64,000 nt of DNA from positions 496,001 to 560,000 of the forward strand of contig NZ_SMFZ01000002.1 of NCBI RefSeq assembly GCF_004339565.1, given 5' to 3'. Position numbers and translations under genes: made by a program. This DNA comes from Pseudonocardia endophytica (lineage in GTDB: Bacteria > Actinomycetota > Actinomycetes > Mycobacteriales > Pseudonocardiaceae). Below, piece by piece: positions 46,339 to 54,512 of the stretch. Numbering within the stretch: the stretch's first letter is position 1; each line of letters opens with the position of its first letter. Under the pieces are notes generated by a model. It was not told where the DNA came from. It did not search any database and saw only the letters and a list, made by a program, of their open reading frames with translations.

Positions 46339-47385
46339 ATGCTGATCTCTCAGCGCCCCACCCTCACCGAGGACACGATCACCGAGACCCGGTCGCGGTT
46401 CGTCATCGAGCCGCTCGAGCCGGGCTTCGGCTACACCCTCGGCAACTCCCTGCGTCGCACGCTGCTCTCGTCCATCCCGGGCGCTGCCGTCACGTCCATC
46501 CGGATCGACGGCGTGCTGCACGAGTTCACCACCGTCCCGGGGGTGAAGGAGGACGTCACCGACATCATCCTGAACCTCAAGGAGCTCGTCGTGAGCTCCG
46601 AGGAGGACGAGCCGGTGACGATGTACCTGCGCAAGCAGGGCCCGGGCGCGGTCACCGCCGGCGACATCGTGCCGCCGGCCGGCGTCACCGTGCACAACCC
46701 GGACCTGCACATCGCCTCCCTGAACGACAAGGGTCGGCTCGAGGTCGAGCTCGTCGTCGAGCGCGGCCGCGGCTACGTCCCGGCGATGCAGAACAAGGCC
46801 ACCGGCGCCGAGATCGGCCGGATCCCGGTCGACTCGATCTACTCGCCGGTGCTCAAGGTGACGTACAAGGTCGAGGCCACCCGTGTCGAGCAGCGCACGG
46901 ACTTCGACAAGCTGGTGCTCGACGTCGAGTCGAAGCCCTCGATCAGCCCCCGGGACGCGCTGGCCAGCTCCGGCAAGACCCTGGTGGAGCTGTTCGGGCT
47001 GGCCCGCGAGCTCAACGTCGACGCGGAGGGCATCGAGATCGGACCGTCGCCGCAGGAGGCGGACACCATCGCGGCCTTCGCGATGCCGATCGAGGAGCTG
47101 GACCTGACGGTCCGTTCCTACAACTGCCTCAAGCGTGAGGGCATCCACACGGTGGGCGAGCTGGTCGGCCGCAGCGAGGCGGACCTGCTCGACATCCGGA
47201 ACTTCGGCGCCAAGTCGATCGACGAGGTCAAGATGAAGCTCGTCGGCCTCGGCCTGGCCCTGAAGGACAGCCCGCCCGGGTTCGACCCGTCCGCCGCGGC
47301 AGCCGACTACGGCGCCGACGGTGGCTTCGACCCGGACACGTTCGGTGACGACGGTCAGGACTACGCAGAAACGGAGCAGTTGTAG
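46339..47385 (+). CDS. rpoA: DNA-directed RNA polymerase subunit alpha
   Basis: Assembly platform of RNA polymerase; 348 residues. The N-terminal dimerisation domain (FVIEPLEPGFGYTLGNSLRR) and the C-terminal DNA/activator-binding helix-hairpin-helix domain (REGIHTVGELVGRSEADLLD, then IRNFGAKSIDEVKMKL) are intact, with an acidic tail. CATAGGAGG precedes the ATG. rplQ starts 2 bases after the stop. Confidence 0.99.
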   Translation: MLISQRPTLTEDTITETRSRFVIEPLEPGFGYTLGNSLRRTLLSSIPGAAVTSIRIDGVLHEFTTVPGVKEDVTDIILNLKELVVSSEEDEPVTMYLRKQGPGAVTAGDIVPPAGVTVHNPDLHIASLNDKGRLEVELVVERGRGYVPAMQNKATGAEIGRIPVDSIYSPVLKVTYKVEATRVEQRTDFDKLVLDVESKPSISPRDALASSGKTLVELFGLARELNVDAEGIEIGPSPQEADTIAAFAMPIEELDLTVRSYNCLKREGIHTVGELVGRSEADLLDIRNFGAKSIDEVKMKLVGLGLALKDSPPGFDPSAAAADYGADGGFDPDTFGDDGQDYAETEQL

Positions 47386-47387
47386 CC

Positions 47388-48254
47388 ATGCCCCAGCCCA
47401 CCAAGGGCCCCCGCCTCGGCGGGTCGCCCGCGCACCAGCGGCTGATCCTGGCCAACCTGGCGACGTCGCTGTTCCAGCACGGCCGGATCACCACGACCGA
47501 GGCCAAGGCCCGCCGGCTGCGTCCGTACGCGGAGCGGCTGATCACCAAGGCCAAGGTCGGTGACCTGCACAACCGTCGCGAGATCATGAAGGTGATCCGT
47601 GACAAGGAGGTCGTGCACCGCCTCTGCACCGAGATCGGCCCGTTCTACGCGGACCGCAACGGCGGCTACACCCGGATCACGAAGACGATGCCGCGCAAGG
47701 GCGACAACGCCCCGATGGCGGTCATCGAGCTGATCCAGCAGAAGACGGTGACCGACGAGGCGAACCGGGCGCGTCGCGCGGCCGGCTCGCAGCAGGCCGC
47801 CCCGGCCGCTGCGGTGGACGCCGCAGAGGACGCCGCCGACGCGGCGGTGGACGCCGCCGGTGAGGCCGAGAAGGCCGCTCCGGAGTCGGAGGCCGCGGAC
47901 AAGGCCGTCGACGCCGCTGTCGCCGCCGAGGAGGCCGCAGCCGCGGCGTCCGACGCCACGGCCGAGGCTGCCGACGAGCCCGCGGACTCCGCGGCCGAGG
48001 CCGCCGAGGTCTTCGAGGAGTCCGGCTCCACCGAGGACGCGCCGTACGGCGAGGGCAGCCACGCCCCGCTGGCCGACGCGGCCGAGGCGCCGGAGGGCTT
48101 CGAGATCAAGGGCAACGAGGACTCGAAGCTCTACCACGTGCCCGGCTCGTCGCACTACGCGCAGACCACCGCCGAGGTCTGGTTCGCCTCCGAGGAGGCC
48201 GCCGAGGCGGCCGGCTTCACGAAGCCGGCGTCGCAGCAGGAGTCCGACTCCTGA
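47388..48254 (+). CDS. rplQ: 50S ribosomal protein L17 with long acidic linker and C-terminal domain
   Basis: Tunnel-exit protein. Residues 1-125 are a normal L17 (PKGPRLGGSPAHQRLILANL, TRITKTMPRKGDNAP). They are followed by about 105 residues of Ala/Glu/Asp-rich, probably disordered linker, and then a compact C-terminal segment of about 45 residues (EGFEIKGNEDSKLYHVPGSS, then HYAQTTAEVWFASEEAAEAA). That last part matches the KGN..S..YH.P....Y..T.AE..F pattern of small actinobacterial 'sunset' domains, as I recall them. Total 288 residues against about 120 in E. coli. Its stop overlaps truA. Confidence 0.96.
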   Translation: MPQPTKGPRLGGSPAHQRLILANLATSLFQHGRITTTEAKARRLRPYAERLITKAKVGDLHNRREIMKVIRDKEVVHRLCTEIGPFYADRNGGYTRITKTMPRKGDNAPMAVIELIQQKTVTDEANRARRAAGSQQAAPAAAVDAAEDAADAAVDAAGEAEKAAPESEAADKAVDAAVAAEEAAAAASDATAEAADEPADSAAEAAEVFEESGSTEDAPYGEGSHAPLADAAEAPEGFEIKGNEDSKLYHVPGSSHYAQTTAEVWFASEEAAEAAGFTKPASQQESDS

Positions 48255-49153
48255 GCGACACGCAGGACCCGACCGGGCCCGTCGTCCCCACGGACGGCGG
48301 GCCCGGTCCCGTCTGTGCCGCCGACGCGGTCCGGGTCCGTCTCGACATCGCCTACGACGGCACGGACTTCCACGGCTGGGCGGCGCAGCCGGACCAGCGG
48401 ACCGTGCAGGGCGTGCTGACCGACGCGCTGTCCACGCTCGCCCGCGTGCCGCTGCGGCTCACCGTGGCCGGCCGGACGGACGCCGGGGTTCATGCGACGG
48501 GGCAGGTCGCGCACGTCGACCTGCCGGGCTCCGTCCCGGACGGGCTGCTGCGGCGGCTGAACCGGCTGCTCCCCGCGGACGTCCGGGTGCGGGCGCTGAC
48601 GCCGGTCCCTCCGGAGTTCGACGCGCGGTTCTCGGCCCTGCGCCGCCACTACCGGTACCGGGTCACGACGGCCGCGTTCGGCGCGGAACCGCTGCGGGCA
48701 CGGGACACCGTCGCGTGGCCGTATCCGCTCGACCCGGACACGATGAACGACGCGTCCGCCCGGCTGCTCGGCGAACACGACTTCGCCGCGTTCTGCAAGC
48801 GCCGCGACGGCGCGACGACGGTGCGGGCCCTGCAGCGCTTCGACTGGGCGCCCGCCCCCGGCGAGCCCGGTGTGCTCGTCGCGACCGTGTCCGCGGACGC
48901 GTTCTGCCATTCGATGGTGCGCAGCCTGGTCGGCGCGGTGTTCGAGGTCGGTCGTGGGCACCGGTGGCCGGACTGGCCGGTGGGTCTGTTGACCCGGGAC
49001 CGTCGGGCGTCCGAGGTGACGGTCGCGCCGGCGCACGGGCTGGCGCTCACGGCCGTCGACTATCCGGTCGACGACGAGCTCGCCGCACGCGCCGAGGTCA
49101 CCCGGCGGATCCGGGTGCCGGGGGACGGGGCGGAGCCTGCGGCTCGGGCGTGA
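48251..49153 (+). CDS. truA: tRNA pseudouridine(38-40) synthase, apparent CTG start
   Basis: Makes pseudouridine at tRNA positions 38-40; 300 residues by this start. The N-terminal strand (VRLDIAYDGTDFHGWAAQPD), the catalytic-Asp motif AGRTDAGVHATGQVAHV and the C-terminal VRSLVGAVFEVGRGH are present. No in-frame ATG, GTG or TTG exists between the previous in-frame stop and GTG 48404, and that GTG would remove the conserved first strand. A CTG at 48251 overlaps the rplQ stop (CTGA) and lies 8 bases after AGGAG, so it is the likely start. Confidence 0.93.
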   Translation: MSDTQDPTGPVVPTDGGPGPVCAADAVRVRLDIAYDGTDFHGWAAQPDQRTVQGVLTDALSTLARVPLRLTVAGRTDAGVHATGQVAHVDLPGSVPDGLLRRLNRLLPADVRVRALTPVPPEFDARFSALRRHYRYRVTTAAFGAEPLRARDTVAWPYPLDPDTMNDASARLLGEHDFAAFCKRRDGATTVRALQRFDWAPAPGEPGVLVATVSADAFCHSMVRSLVGAVFEVGRGHRWPDWPVGLLTRDRRASEVTVAPAHGLALTAVDYPVDDELAARAEVTRRIRVPGDGAEPAARA

Positions 49154-49640
49154 CCGGGCCCTGCTGCGCGAGCGGTGCCGCAGGCCAGGCCGGGTAGCCG
49201 TACGGCGGGCCGACGGGAGGAGCCGGCGGCCGGGACCCGGCGCCCGTCCTCGCCAGCGCGATGATCAGCCAGATGATCGAGCCGAGGTAGCCCGCCGTCG
49301 CGAACGTGCCGACGAACCCGAACACGTCCGGCACCGGCGCGTCGGGCCCGGCGATCAGCGACCAGATTGCGAGGTTGCTGCGCACGTCCCCGAAGTCGGG
49401 CATGGTCGCGCCGGCGAGCAGCAGCAGCCCGGCGCACGTCACGAACGGAGCGGTGAGGGCATCCGGGAGCACCTTCCGTCGCAGCGCCACCAGCGACAGG
49501 ACGGGCGGCACCGCGAGCACCAGCAGGCCGACGACGGTGACGATCAGGATCACCAGCAGCCAGCCCGCCGACAGCAGCCGCAGGCCCGCGAACACGACCA
49601 GCGCGGCGAACTGCAGCGCCACGTTCAGGCTCGCTCTCAC
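49098..49640 (-). CDS. Small multi-spanning membrane protein, unknown function
   Basis: A 180-residue protein with four or five hydrophobic segments (NVALQFAALVVFAGLRLL, GWLLVILIVTVVGLLVLAV, APFVTCAGLLLLAGA, FGFVGTFATAGYLGSIIWLI) and a Pro-rich cytoplasmic tail. GTG at 49640 is chosen because GGGGGAGGA lies 8 bases upstream; an ATG at 49682 is also in frame. The 3' end overlaps the convergent truA by 56 bases. I do not recognise a family. Confidence 0.7.
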   Translation of the reverse strand: MRASLNVALQFAALVVFAGLRLLSAGWLLVILIVTVVGLLVLAVPPVLSLVALRRKVLPDALTAPFVTCAGLLLLAGATMPDFGDVRSNLAIWSLIAGPDAPVPDVFGFVGTFATAGYLGSIIWLIIALARTGAGSRPPAPPVGPPYGYPAWPAAPLAQQGPVTPEPQAPPRPPAPGSAG

Positions 49641-49754
49641 GAGGTGATCCTCCCCCTGCTCGGGCGACGTCCGAATCGCCATTCGTGGCGAATGCTGCCT
49701 CCGATGCGCCTCCGCCGGATCCGTACGACTACGGGCTGTGCCACGCTCTGCGGC

Positions 49755-50201
49755 ATGGACGACTCGTGGCTGGACGTCGCGCTGGACGAGGCCCGCACCG
49801 GGCTCGCGTCCGGCGGCATCCCGATCGGCGCCGCGCTCGTCGCGGCCGACGGGACGGTGCTCGGCCGTGGGCACAACCGCCGCGTGCAGGACGACGACCC
49901 GTCGGTGCACGGGGAGACGGCCGCGTTCCGGTCGGCCGGGCGCCAGCGCGACTACCGGTCCACGACGATGGTCACGACGCTGTCGCCGTGCTGGTACTGC
50001 AGCGGCCTGGTCCGCCAGTTCGGGATCGGGGCGGTGCTGATCGGCGAGGCGCGCACGTTCCACGGCGGACACGACTGGCTGGCGTCGCACGGCGTGGAGA
50101 TCCGGATCGTCGACGACCCGCGGTGCGTGTCGTTGATGGAGTCGTTCGTCGCCGAGCGTCCGGACCTGTGGAACGAGGACATCGGCGTCGTCGGCGAGTA
50201 G
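49755..50201 (+). CDS. Cytosine deaminase, yeast FCY1 type
   Basis: A 148-residue zinc hydrolase of the CDA fold. The zinc site is HGE (VHGETAAFRSAG) plus PCWYC (TLSPCWYCSGL), with Glu as proton shuttle. The GGIPIGAALVAADGTVLGRG start and the C-terminus (VDDPRCVSLMESFVAERPDL, then WNEDIG) resemble yeast cytosine deaminase (DDERC..IM..FI.ERP..W.EDIGE), from memory, more than they do tRNA adenosine deaminase TadA. It probably converts cytosine to uracil for salvage. The ATG is supported by CACGCT ending 7 bases upstream, a possible leaderless promoter. Confidence 0.85.
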   Translation: MDDSWLDVALDEARTGLASGGIPIGAALVAADGTVLGRGHNRRVQDDDPSVHGETAAFRSAGRQRDYRSTTMVTTLSPCWYCSGLVRQFGIGAVLIGEARTFHGGHDWLASHGVEIRIVDDPRCVSLMESFVAERPDLWNEDIGVVGE

Positions 50202-50248
50202 AACTACGCGCACCTCTCCGAACGTCCGCGGCGGGCCGTCGTCGCTCC

Positions 50249-50254
50249 TACCGT
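50249..50254 (+). promoter_or_regulatory. Leaderless-type -10 box of eccB
   Basis: TACCGT ends 7 bases before the eccB GTG, the same spacing as at the dprA-like gene; no Shine-Dalgarno site is present. Confidence 0.5.
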
Positions 50255-50261
50255 CCTGGCC

Positions 50262-51860
50262 GTGACCGTCACCGAGACCCCGGCCGGTGAGCGGACCACC
50301 CGGCGGGACCCTGATGCGCCGCCGGCCCGCGCGCTGCGTGCCCCGGCCACCCGCGACCAGGTCGACGCGCACCGGTTCGGGCAGCGACGGCTGGAGGCGG
50401 CGCTCGTGCGGGCCGACCCGGTGCCGCTGCACGAGCAGCTGCGCGCGCAGCGCCGGGCGTCGCTCGCCGGGATCGCGCTGGGACTGCTCGGTCTCGGAGG
50501 GGCGTTCGTGCTGGCTCATGTCGTGCCGGACACCCAGTGGCAGACGCAGTCACTGGTCGTGGGCGAACGCTCCGGCACGGTGTACGCGGTGACGCCCGCG
50601 AACCCGGGGCCGCAGCAGCTCGTCCCGGTCCCGGACATGCTGGCCGGACGGCTCGTGCTGGCGGCGCTCGGCTCGCCCGCCCCGACCGCGGTGCCCGTCA
50701 CGGTCTCCGACGACACGCTGGCCACCGCCCCGCGGACGCCGCCTGCCGACGTCGCGGGCGCGGTCGGGGTGCGGCCGGACGGTCCGCCGGTCCCTCCGGA
50801 CTGGGCGGTCTGCGACACCAACCCGGACCCGGCGGGAGGCGGCACCGGCGCGACGACCGTGCTGGCCGGGTCGCTCGGCCCGTCGGCACCCGCGGGCGGG
50901 TTGCTGCTGGCCGCGCAGGGTGGCTCGACGTCGGTCGTCCTCGACGGCGTCCGGCACCGGATCGACCCCGACGACACCCCCGCGATGTCCGCTCTCGGAC
51001 TGCTCGACGTCGCTCCGCGGCAGGTCGCCGACGGGCTGCTGTCCGCATTGCCGGAGGGTGCCCCGCTGCGGACGCCGGACATCGCGGGCGGCTCGGGCGG
51101 TGGCTCGGATGGTGGTTCGGGCGGCGGTGGTTCGGGCGGCGGCTCGGACGGTGGCTCCGCCGGGTCGGGCGCCGGTTCGGGCGGTGGCCCGGGCAGAGGC
51201 ACGACCGTCGGCGAGCTCGGCCGGGTCGGTGACGTCGTGACCAGCAACCCGCTCGGGGGCGGCGAGATGTTCTTCGTGGTCCTCGGCCCGTCCGCGGGCC
51301 GTCCCGCTGGTGTGCTCCCGATCCCGGCGACACTCGCCGATGCGATCCGCACCGCGACCGGGCAGGGCACACCGGCCACGATGGCCGAGAACCTGATCGC
51401 CCGGAACACGATCGACGACGGACCCGGCCGTGGCGTCGATCCGTCCGGATGGCCGTCGGTGCGGCTCCCGAAGGTCGATCCGGCGTCCTCTCCGTCGGTG
51501 TGCTGGACGTGGCGCGACGGCCGCACCGGACTCTCCGCGGGTGACCGCCTGCCCGTCGCGGACGGCGCGGTGACCGTCGACCTGGCCGCCGCGGACGGCG
51601 CCGGACCGCGCCCGGACGCCGTCGTCCTGCCTGCGAGCGGGACCGGACCGATCGAGTCGCGCGGCAGCACCGGAGGCGGAACCCGCTGGCTGCTGTCGAC
51701 GACCGGTGCCCTCCACGGCCTGGCCGACGACCGCACGGCCGAGGCCCTGGGTGTCACCACCGCCGGCCGAGCACCGGAGGAGGCCCTGCGCCTCCTTCCC
51801 CGCGCTCCTGCTCTGGACCTGAGCACGGTCCGCGACGTCCGGGACGTCGCCGGGAACTGA
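50262..51860 (+). CDS. eccB: Type VII secretion protein EccB (ESX-4-like)
   Basis: Membrane-anchored core component of the ESX secretion apparatus; 532 residues. The EccB start (TRDQVDAHRFGQRRLEAALV) precedes one transmembrane helix (about residues 68-88, SLAGIALGLLGLGGAFVLAH). The large extracytoplasmic part has SGTVYAVTPANPGPQQLVPV and paired Cys residues (AVCDT, VCWTW). A Gly/Ser linker of about 35 residues (around 278-312) interrupts it, an insertion longer than I expect for the family. The locus order and flanking rplM-rpsI match mycobacterial ESX-4. Confidence 0.92.
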   Translation: MTVTETPAGERTTRRDPDAPPARALRAPATRDQVDAHRFGQRRLEAALVRADPVPLHEQLRAQRRASLAGIALGLLGLGGAFVLAHVVPDTQWQTQSLVVGERSGTVYAVTPANPGPQQLVPVPDMLAGRLVLAALGSPAPTAVPVTVSDDTLATAPRTPPADVAGAVGVRPDGPPVPPDWAVCDTNPDPAGGGTGATTVLAGSLGPSAPAGGLLLAAQGGSTSVVLDGVRHRIDPDDTPAMSALGLLDVAPRQVADGLLSALPEGAPLRTPDIAGGSGGGSDGGSGGGGSGGGSDGGSAGSGAGSGGGPGRGTTVGELGRVGDVVTSNPLGGGEMFFVVLGPSAGRPAGVLPIPATLADAIRTATGQGTPATMAENLIARNTIDDGPGRGVDPSGWPSVRLPKVDPASSPSVCWTWRDGRTGLSAGDRLPVADGAVTVDLAAADGAGPRPDAVVLPASGTGPIESRGSTGGGTRWLLSTTGALHGLADDRTAEALGVTTAGRAPEEALRLLPRAPALDLSTVRDVRDVAGN

Positions 51861-51892
51861 CCTGGCACGTCACCCGCCCCGCCCGTCGGCCC

Positions 51893-52305
51893 CTCATCCC
51901 GAACGAAGGTGCCGTTCGTGCAATGACACTGCTCGAAGGTGCCGTTCGTTCGGTGGGCGGGCGGCGACAGGGATCGGCCCGGGCTGCTGGCGCGGTCGAG
52001 CGTCGACGCGGTTTCCGCGCGTGGCGCGATGATCATCCGGCTGAGATGGCGCTCATGGCTGTTCCCGGGTGCTCGGGACAGCCATGAGCGCCATCTCAAC
52101 GGGAATGTCACTGTTGCCGGTCGCGTCCGAGGCCGGCTGGGATCCCTCGTGCGCCCCGGACCCGTCCCGGAGGATCGAGCAGGAATGGGCGCTGCACGGC
52201 CGGGCCGTCCGTCGGTCGCGCCGCGCCGCGCCGTCGGTCGGCCCTCATCCCGAACGAAGGTGCCGTTCGTGCAATGACATTGCTCGAAGGCGCCGTTCGT
52301 TCGGT
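51893..52305. repeat. Convergent intergenic region with two family B repeats and a 21-bp-stem hairpin
   Basis: The 457-bp gap between the ends of eccB (+) and mycP (-) contains no gene. Two near-identical direct copies of a ~60-bp element (51893-51953 and 52244-52305, each beginning CTCATCCCGAACGAAGG) flank about 290 bp. Each copy carries CGAAGGTGCCGTTCGT (one base changed in one arm) twice around GCAATGACA(C/T)TGCT, the core also seen in the 7311-7359 palindrome. Between them at 52042-52098 is a hairpin with 21-bp perfect arms (TGAGATGGCGCTCATGGCTGT) and a short loop. Confidence 0.85.
52042..52098. terminator. Hairpin with 21-bp perfect stem
   Basis: Arms begin TGAGATGGCGCTCATGG and end CCATGAGCGCCATCTCA; about 15 bases of loop. 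It lies between convergent genes, so it can end both transcripts. The outer GAGATG/CATCTC recalls the family A palindromes, but the rest differs. Confidence 0.7.
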
Positions 52306-52317
52306 ATCGGGGTGGGC

Positions 52318-53985
52318 TCACCGGCGAGCAGCGCGCTCGGGGTGGCGTGTGGGGGTAGTCGATGGGGCGGGTGGGCCCACCGGTGTGCGCGTCGGCGGCG
52401 GGGCCGTTCGGCCGTGTGGCGCCGATCGCGGTGGTGGGACGTCGGGACGCGTGGCTGAGCCTCGCCCGGTGCCGGGCGAGCCGTGGGGCGCTCCGCCGGT
52501 GGTGGATCGAGCGGCGCCGGGCCCGCCGGTCGAGGGCGGGCCGGTCCACGGGCGACCGGTGGCAGGACCGTCGATGCTGGGCCGGTCGGTGGGGGGTCCG
52601 CAGGGTCTTGGCCGGGCCGAACCGCTGGGTCGGGCGGAGCCGCTGGGTCGGGCGGAGCTGCTGGGTCGGGCGGAGCTGCTGGGTCGGGCGGAGTCACCTG
52701 GCCGTGCGAGTACCGGGAGATCCGGTGGACCGCCGAGCCGATCATGTGGGTGGGGCGGGGACGGAGTGGCGCGTACGCGGCGGATCGCTGCCGTCGTCGC
52801 GATGCCGAGAATCAGGGCGGCGAACAGTCCACCCAGGACGGCGGGCGTGTGGTCGACCGGCCGCTCGCCGAGGCCGGGCAGGACCGACGTGTCTCTCGGG
52901 ACGGGTGCGGCCGCGGGATCCGGTGCCGGGCGGAGCAGGAGCGGTTCGGCCGTCAGCGCCGCTTGCGGGTCGACGACGCCGAAGCCGACATGCTCGTCGC
53001 GACCGTGGGCCGGGTGCCGGGCGGTGGCGCGAATCCGGTCGGCGATCTGGTCCGGGGTCAACGACGGGAAGCGCTCGCGCAGCAGCGCCGCGATGCCGGA
53101 GACCACCGGGGCGGCGTAGGACGTGCCGCTGAGCAGCGACGATCCGTTCCCGGTCGCCGACGGGCGGACGTCGACCCCCTGCGCGGCCACGTCCACCCAG
53201 TCGCCCGGCACGCTGAACGGCGCCGGGCGGTCGGCGCCGTCGACCGCGCCGACGGCGACGACGTCGTCGAACAGCGCCGGCATCGGACGCAGGCCGGGGT
53301 CGCCGGTGCAGGTGCCGGACGGGTCCGCGTTCCCGGCGGCCGCGACGACCACGACGCCGGCCTCCGTCGCCTTCCGCACGGCCCGCTGCAACGGCGCGCC
53401 TGCGTCGACCGCGCGGTCGGCCGGGACGCAGACGACCTCCGAAATGTTGATCACCGTCGCGCCCATGGCGACGGACCGCTCGATCGCCGCGGCGAGCGTG
53501 TCGATCTCGCCCGCCGGCCGGTCGCGCCCGTCCGGGCCGGTGACCGTGAACCGGGAGCTGGACTGGCGCAGCGAGAGGATCTCCGCCGCCGGCGCGATGC
53601 CGCCGCCGCTGCGGGTGACCGGGTCCGGTGCTGCGGCAAGCAGTCCGGCGACCTCGGTGCCGTGACCGTCGCAGTCGGAGAGCCCGTCGCCTCCCGCCAC
53701 GTAGTCGCCGCCGCCGCTCAGCCGTCCGGCCAGGCTCGGGTGCGGGGACACGCCGGTGTCGATCACCGCGATCCGCTGCCCTGTCCCGTCGGCCAGCCGG
53801 TGGACGGCAGCCAGCGGGTCGCCGGAACCGGTCGCGCGTCCGGTGGCCGTCGGCGCGCACTCCTGGCGCTGCTGCACACCCTCGGCCGGGCCGGGCGCAC
53901 CGGGCCCGGGATCGTCGGCCATGGCGGCCGGGCCCCCGCCCAGCAGCGCGAGCCCGACGAGCCCGGTGACGAGTGCGGTTCGCAC
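52318..53985 (-). CDS. mycP: Mycosin (type VII secretion-associated subtilisin-like protease)
   Basis: Secreted, membrane-anchored S8 serine protease of the ESX system; 555 residues from GTG 53985. A signal peptide (ALVTGLVGLALLGGGPAAMA) is followed by the catalytic triad Asp76 (AVIDTGVSPH), His108 (GHGTEVAGLL) and Ser289 (GTSYAAPVVSG). A C-terminal transmembrane helix (LGGLFAALILGIATTAAI) precedes a 140-residue Ser/Pro/Arg/Gly tail that is unusually long and contains SARPS(S/G) repeats. A GTG at 54516 is in frame, overlaps the eccD stop (GTGA) and would add 177 repetitive residues; which start is used is unclear. Confidence 0.9.
   Translation of the reverse strand: MRTALVTGLVGLALLGGGPAAMADDPGPGAPGPAEGVQQRQECAPTATGRATGSGDPLAAVHRLADGTGQRIAVIDTGVSPHPSLAGRLSGGGDYVAGGDGLSDCDGHGTEVAGLLAAAPDPVTRSGGGIAPAAEILSLRQSSSRFTVTGPDGRDRPAGEIDTLAAAIERSVAMGATVINISEVVCVPADRAVDAGAPLQRAVRKATEAGVVVVAAAGNADPSGTCTGDPGLRPMPALFDDVVAVGAVDGADRPAPFSVPGDWVDVAAQGVDVRPSATGNGSSLLSGTSYAAPVVSGIAALLRERFPSLTPDQIADRIRATARHPAHGRDEHVGFGVVDPQAALTAEPLLLRPAPDPAAAPVPRDTSVLPGLGERPVDHTPAVLGGLFAALILGIATTAAIRRVRATPSPPHPHDRLGGPPDLPVLARPGDSARPSSSARPSSSARPSGSARPSGSARPRPCGPPTDRPSIDGPATGRPWTGPPSTGGPGAARSTTGGAPHGSPGTGRGSATRPDVPPPRSAPHGRTAPPPTRTPVGPPAPSTTPTRHPERAARR
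52624..52695 (-). repeat. 18-bp tandem repeat in the mycP tail
   Basis: Four consecutive 18-bp units (GCTGGGTCGGGCGGAGCY-type on the + strand) encode SARPSS/SARPSG in the mycosin C-terminal tail. Unit length keeps the frame. Confidence 0.85.
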
Positions 53986-54512
53986 GGCCCGCGTACGCGC
54001 GCGACACAGCCCGCCCCGGCGAGCCGGCTCGGTGTCGTCGGTCGGGCTGCCGCTCGTCGGGACGAGCCCGGTCGGACCGGTGACGAGCCTCGCCCGCAGA
54101 GCTGGTGCACCGGCGTGAACGGCGGCGGACGCCGTCCGATGGGCAGCACGGCCGGGGCCGCTCCCGTGGGCGAGCCCGGTGTCGTCGGCCGCGTCGGTCG
54201 TACCTCGGCCCGGCGTGACGAGTACGGCGAGACCGGTGGCCGATGCGGTTCGCGGCGGCTGCGCGGCGGCTCGACCCGGTCCGGATCGGCCGACGGCCCG
54301 CCCGTCGCCGGACGCGTGGGCCGTGTTCCGGCCCGGAAGGACGAGCCCGACGAGCCGCGTCCGGACGGCCGGGCATCGGCCCCTTCGGACGGGCCCGACG
54401 GAACCGGGTGCTGCCGCCGTCCGCGCAGCGGCGCGACCGGGCCCGATCCTGCGACCGGACCGGCTCCCGCCCGGTGGGACGGACCCGGCGCGACCGCCGG
54501 AGGGACTCGACG
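53986..54512 (-). repeat. Degenerate ~40-codon tandem repeats between mycP and eccD
   Basis: The 527 bp between the chosen mycP start and the eccD stop are open in the mycP frame. The translation shows three or four diverged units built on TGL..LV.PG followed by Asp/Ala, SGPGRAA and RTAS (for example SGPGRAAAQPPRTASATGLA, then SGPGRAAHRTASA). The last unit merges into the mycosin signal peptide. It may be coding (extended N-terminus from GTG 54516) or the remains of repeated duplication of the signal-peptide region. Confidence 0.6.
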
